Shown here one piece after another: positions 17,701 through 22,910 of a stretch of DNA of 25,512 nucleotides. A program made the position numbers and the translations under genes. This stretch comes from a virus. The first letter of the stretch is position 1. The number at the start of each line of letters is the position of its first letter. The notes beneath the pieces are model-generated. The model saw only the letters and a program-made list of their open reading frames with translations, was not told the origin of the DNA and did not search any database. The DNA lies in the IMG/VR virus record IMGVR_UViG_3300020439_000073, positions 1 to 25,512 of that record; one strand, 5' to 3'.

Positions 17701-17856
17701 TATTTTGGAGAATTCTCTTGGGGTAAAATTAATCTTGTAGGAAGATCCAAGCAGGTCTCTTACAATGCAGAAGTTCTTAATGGATATGCTGGTATTTCAA
17801 CATCAGTTATTGTGACAAGAAAAGATTCACTCAGATCCAAGAGATACCTAGTATAA
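5704..17856 (+). CDS. Giant 4050-aa baseplate/tail protein, probable gp7 counterpart
   Basis: This single uninterrupted frame encodes 4050 residues, about four times the length of T4 gp7 (1032). It directly follows gp6, where gp7 stands in T4. The N-terminal 230 residues are helical (DFPLISDFLKQYYLGQ, LKEFLLKTKHQILPGFEDRE). They include residues 199-218, DFYLSKGTDRSFEILFKALY, which I align with T4 gp7 DFYSTKGIEASYKFLFKVLY. Residues 2442-2461, SYYYQNFAYSIKSKVPYDTW, align with gp7 SYYVMKIKSNLPSSRW. A preceding SH3-like stretch (about 2345-2400) also fits gp7. Both matches come from remembered T4 sequence. Between them lie beta-rich modules in at least two repeat families and a YHYH-type region (about 1230-1380, with FAYDGNPIYGPYAY and NGRFCVTPDYPNGTYAYF). 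The C-terminal 1550 residues hold more modules. No signal peptide or membrane segment is visible. Function: baseplate wedge and possibly peripheral fibre-like extensions. Gene existence and virion role are near certain; gp7 identity is likely. Confidence 0.8.
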   Translation: MSETRVQFNTIVSNQLPLYVREDFPLISDFLKQYYLGQEYQGGPVDLIQNIDKYIKIDNTTGLSESVVLSGNLDFDSTVINIDVDKSPTGTLGFPDSYGLLQIGDEIITYTGKTQFSFTGCVRGFVGITSYRSDTNREEVVFKESLAEDHLSGSDIKNLSCLFLKEFLLKTKHQILPGFEDRELSSNLDQNLFLKQSKDFYLSKGTDRSFEILFKALYDENVQIIRPAERLVSPSSAQYLVTNDLVVEPISGDPSELDHSTLYQDAYKFDNNIQKSYAPITSVEKVNAGYGVTFYRLKLDSGYNRDIEEEGAIYGNFKVQPSTKIIGNVSAGSTIVDVESTVGFAHSGELFVNYSDRTTGVVSYTSKSPTQFFGITDLDSNISDTAVVGINTFAYGQSAIDGSLIEVRINSVLNSIEIPEVSDELEKGTTANITSYGFTEVSPKTRNWFYNVAPIYKVSTVELVDISDNTYKITLNVPNQFRSGDKCVIIGSDSSRKEANISTIIGEKSFTIKGQGVLDTNLTYKLQRTILKGLSSVLPSVESFSTDVDRVYKNTSNDYLVSSPSIPNYGSQSLNSTLREKTFSGTFLGDEFEITDHGFYTGESIYYKANSVSQSATDSFGNTITETVRGQGLFSDGLYFIKRINESKVKFAKSKEDIYNSKFISLDTEVTVTGSSIKPFSFNDKTVKPQNILRKISTPISDGTRSETRPGGTGIFVNGVELLNYKSSDSIKYGKIESIDVLSRGVNVDVINPPDFVIKDAVGYGASAHLAVSGQFTDIKIVNPGFDYVETPTLKIEGGNGQGATGSVNMKSIDHAVEFYADRESNQVNITQSTIGFSTYHKFRNAEKVIYRTKSQDAVSGIVTDSSYYVNVVDEFTVKLHETESQALTGINTVSLTSYGVGKHSLQSFSKKLVVQSINVTDGGSGYENKKRTAQSVSGVSTSSNSFSIRNHDYNSGERVKYTCTDTPASGISVGSEYILTKIDNDSFKLSDVGPSNDINFYYRNKQYVDITSVGVGTHIFNYPDITATLIGKVGISSVGTETFKASILPVVRGTVQSVHIENSGSNYGSEEILNFDRQPQILLNSGSNAQVKAIVSGGSIQEVIVLNSGSGYHSTPDLIINGDGFGAVLTPIIENGSLVSVTVIEKGIGFDEDSTTIDIIPSGSTTNVPKFKCNIQNWTVNLFEKYENVFTDDDGFLTEGLHKNEIQYTHIYTPRKLREKVYSVNQVGEILYGKQDLRIINNEESDSNYHSPILGFAYDGNPIYGPYAYSSKTGGFITQMLSGYSLLDNQINRPSTSIYPEGFFVEDYEYKKSSSDSVLDENNGRFCVTPDYPNGTYAYFTAIERRSPETSGRFKNYKKPAFPYVIGHNYHSIPNNFNFVNSSNSDNYDLEANGWRRNTSPINLIEDESQYPYLNIPNKLNQTAEIIGTNPGVVGGVGIITGGTGYKVGESITFDNNNTGGTGAQAKISRVKGKTVSSISVNSIILENIEFYPGQKDGEYFAFANSPHGIENLDIISISGLSTSSSFLERSYVAGISTNKLTLAGVGTTAVAIGTDGSTGLTTYLSVTGNLGYPHIRENDILQSGTEKFKVLNIDVESSRIRVLRKVSGSIGTTLSVGDHFYEIPRKLKISSGFKTDSNLKFNKQIYFNPAESIGVGIGSTLNISNPGFGATQLFVPTKSIFVKNHNLETGDQLTYSAGDGGSGIIVQDETNVGVGTTLVDGQKLFVAKIDNNLIGLSTVRVGLGTTGTFVGIAETCRNSTTLLFTNVGAGDTHSFVTNYSAITGEIQRNVVTVSTAQSHGLSPDHNVTVSISPKNTKNVVLAYNDTHRRIIANPISFVSAGVNTTANSITLNSHGLETGDKIIFTSDAPSEGLNSEKIYYVVKVNRNKIKLSNTLTDSKKINPVIVNINSASHGTINPINPKIDLYKNSTVVFDLSSDSLSYVKQGSTYSAFEFNLYEDVNFTSIWNTSGSTEVFELSKSGKVGTSGASATLLVNDKIPENLYYRLDPIYEGDIPAIKSEIISDDEVVSGSKLLIRNSKYNGTHDITVNSTNSFTYTLTDVPEEVSYGSTSNISYITDCTHTTGEIARIDIINPGRNYYSTPGITTINTSSGEGAILKVTPKNIGGLKKLNFKDIGFNYPSDKTLNPRVLFPQTIRIDSLASVESIGITSFGRGFNIPPKLIVVDGKTNKVVEDLAFKVTLGNRDVEILQNTNGISNVTPLIIPTESGAGVGIKTITYNSSGIATATLSVGFSTINSFPFAVGDKVLIESTSVSVGSTGKGFNSANYDYKLFTLTGVTENLGGIGDVTFDMSDFLKESEIPGEYDTINSTGKILAQKHFPIFDVNLVTRDYSIGEVVKSENATGVVEGWDSKTSSLRVSSDDNFTVGNLIEGTSSKVIGVANSIKAYESYANFEAMSKTTLGWLDNTGSLNSDLQRIQDSYYYQNFAYSIKSKVPYDTWNETVSTLNHTLGFKKFADLQMESSNDNNGSVKSNSSSFDQVTNLDGFASLHCVHDFDLVTETNRTQTSGLISNEIVFSNRILIDFFESVGNRVLSIDNFQSQFNSNPRPTEFSIIDTFSSSEIRTRKFITYVRDKRFTAQRQMMLVNVMHDDIFGYINQYARVETAYDQGSFDLSFSSGTVDANLQFYPTKFTVNDYNVSVLSYDFKDTLLGTGTTSLGGVAIIDTTSVDVNAGVKTTIVSIANTYTSAKVLVSITADTSITSGLDNNFEYQELNILHNGSDINMLEIARMSTEISNSSPGLGTYHPYFEGDNLNIDFYPATGIGTTGVINTIFVGLATETSSGIGTIELSRAKVEAKTTTIATTPSPGPVSVAQYSNDYDGAYFIAQVVDTMNNERQLSEIVVVDDYVESTTTADTCYVEYGNIETSSGLGTFGAVVSSEGVVSLVFTPIANTDIEVNVYTNAIGLIEDTTVPSGVDFTNTSINSIVGEYEGTERDVKRKFYLEHENLGIFERYFEGDNPSVVNTLQNLISIPNHYFVTGEKIRYAHVGAANSSIVIAPTTFVGASNTTFLPAENLYVVKYDENNIQIATSAENALKAIPEVVDITSVGIGTSHRFISTNQNAKVLVSIDNIIQSPVVSTAVTTTLSKELTVLDDLIAFSGITSFFGTDLIKINDEIMKIEGVGIGSTNVMRVRRGWLGTNLGVGVTGDLVTKVVGNYNIVDNDIIFSEAPFGNVPLGLETNEPDERDWSGISTSSSFHGRSFMRSGILQGSNETYYKNYLFDDISQEFNALNNEFTLKSDGSDVSGIENENAIILVNDVFQAPGISDQYVLEETAGITSVRFQGTETTPLGPDVGISAFPRGGVIVSVASTEGLGFQPLVAAGGTAVVSGLGTIQSISIGNSGSGYRAGIQTVVNVGVGTSSTGTPNIEFIGTAAISGGHIVSVAITNPGSGYTSTNQPYVVFDPPLSYSNLPLKYSSDSASGLGTEATIDVVVGQGSSVIDFEIKNTGYAYGNGEILTVEVGGSTGIPTTSSSYKEFQITIDEVATDKFSGWSLGTLEVLDNVDKYIDGQRKDFPLFLNTERISIVARKGSRIRVQDVLLVFVNDILQVPGESYIFEGGSVITFTEPIAVGNNINILFYKGTGDSDVILRNVVNTVKKGDTLQIVHNKSIGQQKYLTEEIRDVQDILSTDLVETNTYDGPGVTNDVTLERPVVWCRQTEDKFINQIAVGKDRELYEPTINPISYIIKPVAIGSTTIYVDSLRPLFDGRNESDTDLSFQNKVKFISQKVRTGVAATAVVSGLGTISSISISDGGSGYSSVPNVTIGNVVGSGAVATAVLTNGSVTSITLTNAGTGYTNTKPPQVLIAPPSHSEEEVTVDSYSGDNGVIVGFGTTTIDNVDEMIVDLHIPYDSSLRDTSLVGTAVTLSSISVNDYFTIFNSNVSVGNSPLYTYSTDSATTVGLATHFIDTVYQAKRVEVISREVAGVSTNVLRVNSVLTGIGTINFSSSNVTLDNTSVTFDTTADAVGYAGGISTSNYFGEFSWGKINLVGRSKQVSYNAEVLNGYAGISTSVIVTRKDSLRSKRYLV
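7480..14945 (+). repeat. Diverged protein-level repeats: HG-x-TG-x-YY modules in the giant gene
   Basis: At least six copies of a beta-rich module of about 70-95 residues can be recognised in the translation. They lie near 7480-7746, 8212-8440, 8545-8775, 10753-11040, 11260-11460 and 14685-14945. The shared pattern is an H-G/N/D-aromatic start, a GE or GD pair, an aromatic or Tyr strand, a middle YYV or YFI strand, a D-x-x-x-x-KL turn, and in most copies a closing SVGVGTH-F. DNA identity between copies is low, so they are old duplications. Confidence 0.6.
7900..17190 (+). repeat. Diverged protein-level repeats: GSGY-x-x-P-x-V-x-I strands
   Basis: A second repeat family of about 30-40 residues has the form I-x-I-x-N-x-G-S-G-Y-x-x-x-P-x-V-x-I followed by a G-x-GA-x-A turn. 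Clusters occur near 7900-8130, 8860-9170, 10000-10120, 11955-12280, 15740-15975 and 16985-17190. Examples are ISISDGGSGYSSVPNVTI and VAITNPGSGYTSTNQPYVVF. The regular Gly-Tyr turns suggest a stacked beta structure such as a beta-prism or beta-helix. Confidence 0.6.
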
Positions 17857-17859
17857 ATA
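17852..17859 (+). promoter_or_regulatory. T4-type late promoter (TATAAATA) of the fibre block
   Basis: This is an exact late promoter octamer that contains the TAA stop codon (17854-17856) of the giant gene. It lies 19 bases before the ATG at 17879, leaving a leader of about 14 bases. It would start a new late transcript for the fibre gene and possibly the two proteases behind it. Confidence 0.7.
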
Positions 17860-17878
17860 TTTTTAAACTCATACGATA

Positions 17879-20539
17879 ATGGCATATCAGGGTATAGGGA
17901 CAGGTACATTACCAAATGATAACACTGGTGATAACCTAAGAGATGCTGGTATAAAAATTAACGATAATTTTTCTGAGTTATATAGCCATTTCGGAGATGG
18001 AACTAATCTGACAGCAATTGTCGGGACTGGTATAGCAACTGAAAGTGGAGTAGTAGGAACTGGTGTCACTCTTATTGATTTTAGAGGATCTGCGGTTGGT
18101 GAAGTTGTAGTTGGATCTGGAATTGCTACTATTACTGTTAGTGATTTCCAAGAAAGTTTATATGGAAATACTGATGTTGATACTCACTTAAATCGTTCAT
18201 CTGCTGGATCCAATGAAGTTTTAAGTTGGAATGGTAGTGATTATGAATGGGTAAGTAATGCTGGATATACAAACTCTAATGTAGATACTCATCTCAACCA
18301 ATCTACAGCAACTGATGGTCAAGTTTTAAGTTGGAACACCACTTCTGGTGATTATGACTGGGTAGATCAGTCTACTGGTGGTGGAGGTGGTGCAACTGAC
18401 CTTAATGGTTTAACCGATGTAACCATCACTAATGCATCTTCTGGACAAGTCCTTAAGTATGATGGTTCTAATTGGGTCAATGATACTGATGCTACTGGAG
18501 GTAGTGGAGGAATTTCTGGTGTTGTAGTTCAAGAAGAAGGATCTTCTGTAGGGACTGCAACGACTATTAACTTTGTTGGAACTGGAGTAACTGCAACATT
18601 TGATAGTGGTATTGCTACAGTTTCTATTATAGGAATTCCAACAGATACTGGTGACCTTACTAATAATGCTGGATTTACAACTACAGGTGCATTAGTAGGA
18701 CTAGCTACTACTGGAGATGTGTTCTCTGGCGATTATACCGATTTAACCAATAAACCTACAATTCCAACAGATACTGGTGACCTTACTAATAATGCTGGAT
18801 TTGCAACTACAGGTGCATTAGTAGGATTAGCAACTACTGGAGCACTTGTAGGATTTATTACTTCTGGTGATTCTGGAGCAGGATTAACTGCATTAACAGG
18901 AGCTGATGAAGGAACATGGGGAAATTCAACTAATTCCGCTCAAATAACTGTAGATGCCAACGGCAGAATTACAGGTATTACTAATGTTGCAATCTCTGGA
19001 GGTGGTGGAGGTGGTGGCATTTCTGGAATTAATGTTTTTAATAATGATACTTCTCTCGGAATATCAACTATTATCAATTTTGGCGATAACCTAAATGCTA
19101 CTGCCATAGGAAGTTCCATTAGTGTTAGTGTGACTGGTGTTGTTACATCTGTAGTAGGATTAGCAACAACAGGTGCATTAGTAGGACTAGCTACTACTGG
19201 AGCATTAGTAGGATTAGCAACCACAGGTGCATTAGTAGGATTAGCAACCACAGGAGCACTTGTAGGATTAGCGACTATTGGAGACGTGTTCTCTGGTAAT
19301 TACAATGATCTGACTAATAAACCTACAATTCCTGCCAGTCAAGATCTTGATAATGTTTTGGGAGTAGGTAATACTTCTTCTACTGGAATGAGTGTTGGTC
19401 TTGTTACTGCAACAGCAGTTACTGGATTTAGTTATCTTCAAGCACCTCATGGTAGCACAGTTTCATTCACTGTTACTGTTGCAAGTAAGGATTCTTCTCA
19501 CAGATATAATGGAACAGGTAGTGGTAGTGGATATTTGATCAATGGGGTTCAGGCACCATTCTTAACACTAACACCTGGAAGAACTTATAGATTTACAAAT
19601 GACAATACGGGAAGTCATCCTCTCAAGTTCTATCTTGAAGCAGATAAAACCACAGAATATACTTCAGGTGTAAATTTCCAGAATACCTATACTGAGATTG
19701 CAGTAGATGATCAGACTCCAACTGTCCTTCATTATCAATGTACTGCTCATGGATATATGGGTAATGCAGTACAAACTAATTCCAATAAAGTAAATTCACC
19801 TTATGGTATAGTTGGTGCTGGTTTTTCAACTGCTAGTGGAACATCATCGCAATTCTTAAAGGCAGATGGTTCTGTTGATAGTAATACTTATCTGACATCA
19901 GAGACAAGTCACAGTGATGTTCTTGTTGATGGTGACTTTACCAGTAATGGTTTCATGAAACGCACTGGTGCTGGAACATATTCTATTGACAGTAATACAT
20001 ATCTTACTTCTTATACGGAAAATGATCCAGTAGTTGCTGCCATAAATGGAATCGTCAAGTCTAATGGAACAACCATTTCTGCAGCAACAGCAGGAACTGA
20101 TTACTTAACCCCATCAGGTGATGGTTCTGGTTTAACTGGTATTATAACATCAATTAGTGCTGGAACCAATATTACTTTAACTGGTGGTCCTACAGGCATA
20201 GTTACTATTAATAGTGGGACAGCAACCACTACTGGAACATTTACTGCTACTGCAGGTGTTGCATATACTGCAAACACCTATACATCTTCAGACTTTGTAA
20301 CTACAGAATATACATTATTCTTCCAGCACTCGTCAGGAATTCAATCTCAAAAAGTTCTGGTTATGGATGATGAAACTACTGCATACTCTCAAGAATATGC
20401 AATTATGTCTAGCAATAGTCCTTTAGTTTCTGTTGGTGCAACAATTAAGAGTAATAATGTAGAACTTTGGTTTACACCAGAATCTGGAGTAAGTGGAATC
20501 ATTACTTACAAATTTACTAGAGACTCAATATCTCAATAA
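17879..20539 (+). CDS. Tail-fibre-like structural protein with cupredoxin-like domain
   Basis: The 886-residue product opens with a module common in marine myovirus structural proteins: GTGTLPNDNTGDNLRDAG followed by KINDNFSELY. Then come Gly/Ser/Thr-rich fibre repeats (ADGSVDSNTYL-type, LTNNAGFTTTGALVGLATTG, DLTNKPTIP), a poly-Gly linker near residue 375, and four tandem VGLATTGAL units at 426-461. Residues about 520-635 look like a cupredoxin: TYRFTND, then HPLKFY (His580), then HYQCTAHGYMG with Cys621, His624 and Met627. The C-terminal 130 residues are beta-rich and may be the tip. There is no signal peptide. The protein is probably a trimeric fibre or baseplate-attached spike contacting the host. 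Late expression is expected from the promoter overlapping the preceding stop. Whether copper is bound is unknown. Confidence 0.75.
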   Translation: MAYQGIGTGTLPNDNTGDNLRDAGIKINDNFSELYSHFGDGTNLTAIVGTGIATESGVVGTGVTLIDFRGSAVGEVVVGSGIATITVSDFQESLYGNTDVDTHLNRSSAGSNEVLSWNGSDYEWVSNAGYTNSNVDTHLNQSTATDGQVLSWNTTSGDYDWVDQSTGGGGGATDLNGLTDVTITNASSGQVLKYDGSNWVNDTDATGGSGGISGVVVQEEGSSVGTATTINFVGTGVTATFDSGIATVSIIGIPTDTGDLTNNAGFTTTGALVGLATTGDVFSGDYTDLTNKPTIPTDTGDLTNNAGFATTGALVGLATTGALVGFITSGDSGAGLTALTGADEGTWGNSTNSAQITVDANGRITGITNVAISGGGGGGGISGINVFNNDTSLGISTIINFGDNLNATAIGSSISVSVTGVVTSVVGLATTGALVGLATTGALVGLATTGALVGLATTGALVGLATIGDVFSGNYNDLTNKPTIPASQDLDNVLGVGNTSSTGMSVGLVTATAVTGFSYLQAPHGSTVSFTVTVASKDSSHRYNGTGSGSGYLINGVQAPFLTLTPGRTYRFTNDNTGSHPLKFYLEADKTTEYTSGVNFQNTYTEIAVDDQTPTVLHYQCTAHGYMGNAVQTNSNKVNSPYGIVGAGFSTASGTSSQFLKADGSVDSNTYLTSETSHSDVLVDGDFTSNGFMKRTGAGTYSIDSNTYLTSYTENDPVVAAINGIVKSNGTTISAATAGTDYLTPSGDGSGLTGIITSISAGTNITLTGGPTGIVTINSGTATTTGTFTATAGVAYTANTYTSSDFVTTEYTLFFQHSSGIQSQKVLVMDDETTAYSQEYAIMSSNSPLVSVGATIKSNNVELWFTPESGVSGIITYKFTRDSISQ
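18635..18834 (+). repeat. Direct repeat of about 74 bases, period 126, in the fibre gene
   Basis: The block encoding IPTDTGDLTNNAGF followed by TTGALVGLA occurs at 18635-18708 and again at 18761-18834, nearly identical at the DNA level. The second copy starts 126 bases after the first, so the reading frame is kept. The high DNA identity, in contrast to the old repeats of the giant gene, suggests recent duplication. Confidence 0.75.
19154..19282 (+). repeat. 27-base tandem repeat array (VGLATTGAL) in the fibre gene
   Basis: Four complete 27-base units (19154-19180, 19181-19207, 19208-19234, 19235-19261) encode VGLATTGAL. A partial fifth (19262-19282) ends as VGLATIG. Units differ mainly at third codon positions. 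Further single units occur at the 126-base repeat upstream. Being a multiple of three, copy number can change without breaking the frame. Confidence 0.85.
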
Positions 20540-20569
20540 CTTAATTAATTTTAGAGGGGAAATTATCCA

Positions 20570-22897
20570 ATGATACGTACTGATACCGATAGTCTTGATC
20601 AACAAGCACTAGAAGAATTTAATGCGTATAAAGAAACACTATCAAAAGAACCAGAAGGTGATGTAAAAAAACAATATTATGTTGGATGTCATACTTCTGT
20701 TGATTGGCAGTATATTGACTCAATGCTCCACCAAGAAGGAACCTCAGAAGTTCATGTCCCCGTCTGTTCATGTGAGTGTGTTGATAAGTGTAAGCATACT
20801 GAAAATATTGGTATCTACTATCTAACAGACACCGAAGCTAATGAATTAGAAAATCACCCAAAAGTAAAATTTGTTAATATCAATCAGGATGCATACCAAG
20901 GTACATATAAAATTCATCCTAGAGACCTTATAACAACATCAAAATTTGAGAGATATACAAATAATGAAAGGTGTTATCGTGATATTCAAACATCTTTGCC
21001 TTATACTCCAAATGCTAATGAAATAAATCGTAGTGGATATCAGTTGAGAAGATGTATGCAACACTCTGATCCATGGTGGGGGGAGAGTGGAACATATCAA
21101 ACTAAAGATGATGTTGTTCTTAATAGTAAGATTGAGCAATATGGTGATGGTAAAGATGTTGATGTAATTGTTACTGATACTGGAGCATGGTACGGTCATC
21201 CTGATTTTAATAACAGCACTGGAGATGGCCCACAAAGATACGTAGGAGGTAATGTCCTTCCTGGAAATGGAACATGTGACGTTTTATCCGTAGTATTGGA
21301 CGCACCTTATTATATTGATCCTGATTTCTTTAATGCTGATGCCGCGAATAGGTTAATGACTAGATGGGATGGTACTATTGTTCCTGTTGAGAGTTATGCT
21401 CGATCTTGGTGGGGTACAGAAAGTACTAGTACAAGATCCGCTAAATTTGTTAGTACTGATTTGGGTGGAACGGCTACCATAGGTAGTAATGAAGATTTTG
21501 GAACAATTAGTGTCCCGTCTACTTATACGAGAGCAAATAATCAAGGAGATAATGCAAATCGTAATTATAGTCCTGAGTATACTACCTATAGTACCGATTT
21601 TCATGCAACTCCATGCATGAGTGTTTGTTATGGAAAATCTTATGGATGGGCATTTAATGCTAATAAATGGCACATTAATAATATTGGTGGTTATGATCTC
21701 GGCATACAAAATAGTTTTACTATGGTGAAAGTATTTCATCAATTGAAACCAAATAATCCTGCATATGGAACAAAAGATCCTACAATAACTAGTAATAGTT
21801 GGGGATATCGTTCTACTGATCATAGGAATGCCACTACTTCTACACCATTTTATTATTTCTTTAGAGAAGGTACGGGAACAGTTAATAGTAGTGGATCATA
21901 TACGGGCACTACTTCTACTTCTGGTATGCCAGAGTTTTTGAGAATGGTGGGATACTATGGTGATAATTATAGAATGAAGGGGGAGATGAAACCAAATTCT
22001 TTGGTTACTGCCGGTGAATCTATGATTGATGCTGGTGTTATATTTGTTGGTGCAGCTGGTAATAGCAATCAAAAACAAGTAAAACCAGGACATGCGGATT
22101 GGGATAATTTCTGGAGTACTAATAGTACTGATAGTTTGACTAATACGACTCATTATGAATTTGGATATGAATGTTATAATACAACAAATAGACCCGGATT
22201 TCCTCAACAACTGGGAAGGCATACTGACGGTCAAGGAAATTTGATTGTGAATAAAATAATTAATGTGGGTGCCTTGGACTATGCATATCAATCTACTGGC
22301 CATGAAAGAATGGTAAGATATAGTGACAGAGGTGAAGCTATAGATTGTTGGACTCCTGCGGATGATGCTTTGGCTGCAGCGAGCGGATCGACTGGAATAG
22401 AAGGAACATATCCTGAAACCTATAGTGGTTTATCAATTACTGCATATGATAATGATTTTGGTGGAACAAGTTCAGCATGTCCTGTAGCTGCCGGAATTAT
22501 TGCAACAAAATTGCAGTATAATAGATCGTGGGCATGGAGTGATGTAAAGACTTGGATAAGTGGATTAACAGCAGCAAATTCATCAGAGTTTTATTATGGT
22601 ACGGAGAACACTACTGCTAATGGTACTGGATGGACTGGTGATCTCTACACTCTTGATGGTGGTAATGGGATTGTAATGTATGATGCACCTACTGGAAATG
22701 AACCAAATATAGTTCCACAGACAATCCAAGTATCTGATACAAATCCTTCAGAAGGAGATTCGATAACAATAACTGTTGATTTGGCTGCATCTGCATCAGG
22801 ACCATTATATTACACAATAGAAGCAGTTCCTGGATCTTCTATTGATGCATCGGATTTTGATTCCGGTTCTTTATCAGGTAATGTTTCACTTACATAA
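20570..22897 (+). CDS. Subtilisin-like (S8) serine protease, first of a tandem pair
   Basis: The 775-residue protein has the S8 catalytic triad in order: Asp203 in VDVIVTDTGAWYGH, His345 in FHATPCMS and Ser634 in GGTSSACP. The oxyanion Asn498 lies in AAGNS. The His motif is HAT rather than the usual HGT. Residues about 35-110 resemble an I9-type pro-domain (ending YYLTDTEANELENHPKVKFV) with an unusual Cys cluster: Cys40, Cys68, Cys70, Cys74, His76. An insertion of about 100 residues between Asp and His (LPGNGTCDVL, DAPYYIDPDFFNAD) is shared with the next gene. The C-terminus (715-775) looks like the first half of a Calx-beta domain and then stops. No signal peptide is seen, so export would have to be on the virion. 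AGAGGGGA at 20553-20560 serves as Shine-Dalgarno. Likely role: virion-attached protease acting on fibres or the host surface; inferred. Confidence 0.85.
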   Translation: MIRTDTDSLDQQALEEFNAYKETLSKEPEGDVKKQYYVGCHTSVDWQYIDSMLHQEGTSEVHVPVCSCECVDKCKHTENIGIYYLTDTEANELENHPKVKFVNINQDAYQGTYKIHPRDLITTSKFERYTNNERCYRDIQTSLPYTPNANEINRSGYQLRRCMQHSDPWWGESGTYQTKDDVVLNSKIEQYGDGKDVDVIVTDTGAWYGHPDFNNSTGDGPQRYVGGNVLPGNGTCDVLSVVLDAPYYIDPDFFNADAANRLMTRWDGTIVPVESYARSWWGTESTSTRSAKFVSTDLGGTATIGSNEDFGTISVPSTYTRANNQGDNANRNYSPEYTTYSTDFHATPCMSVCYGKSYGWAFNANKWHINNIGGYDLGIQNSFTMVKVFHQLKPNNPAYGTKDPTITSNSWGYRSTDHRNATTSTPFYYFFREGTGTVNSSGSYTGTTSTSGMPEFLRMVGYYGDNYRMKGEMKPNSLVTAGESMIDAGVIFVGAAGNSNQKQVKPGHADWDNFWSTNSTDSLTNTTHYEFGYECYNTTNRPGFPQQLGRHTDGQGNLIVNKIINVGALDYAYQSTGHERMVRYSDRGEAIDCWTPADDALAAASGSTGIEGTYPETYSGLSITAYDNDFGGTSSACPVAAGIIATKLQYNRSWAWSDVKTWISGLTAANSSEFYYGTENTTANGTGWTGDLYTLDGGNGIVMYDAPTGNEPNIVPQTIQVSDTNPSEGDSITITVDLAASASGPLYYTIEAVPGSSIDASDFDSGSLSGNVSLT

Positions 22898-22904
22898 GGA
22901 GGTG
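22896..22904 (+). promoter_or_regulatory. Strong Shine-Dalgarno for the second protease
   Basis: AAGGAGGTG overlaps the TAA stop codon (22895-22897) of the first protease and lies six bases before ATG 22911. It is the best anti-16S match in the window, while most neighbours have weak sites. It supports efficient, coupled translation of the second protease. Confidence 0.7.
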
Positions 22905-22910
22905 CTTTAA

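Noticed and set aside
21353-21823. 156-codon open frame on the - strand inside the first protease gene
   Set aside because: It is antisense to the conserved protease region and its translation is a low-complexity run of Ile, Ser and Thr. It is a codon-usage shadow.
21896-22303. 135-codon open frame on the - strand inside the first protease gene
   Set aside because: It is antisense to the region holding the oxyanion Asn of the protease. The translation is rich in Ile, Ser and His without domain features.
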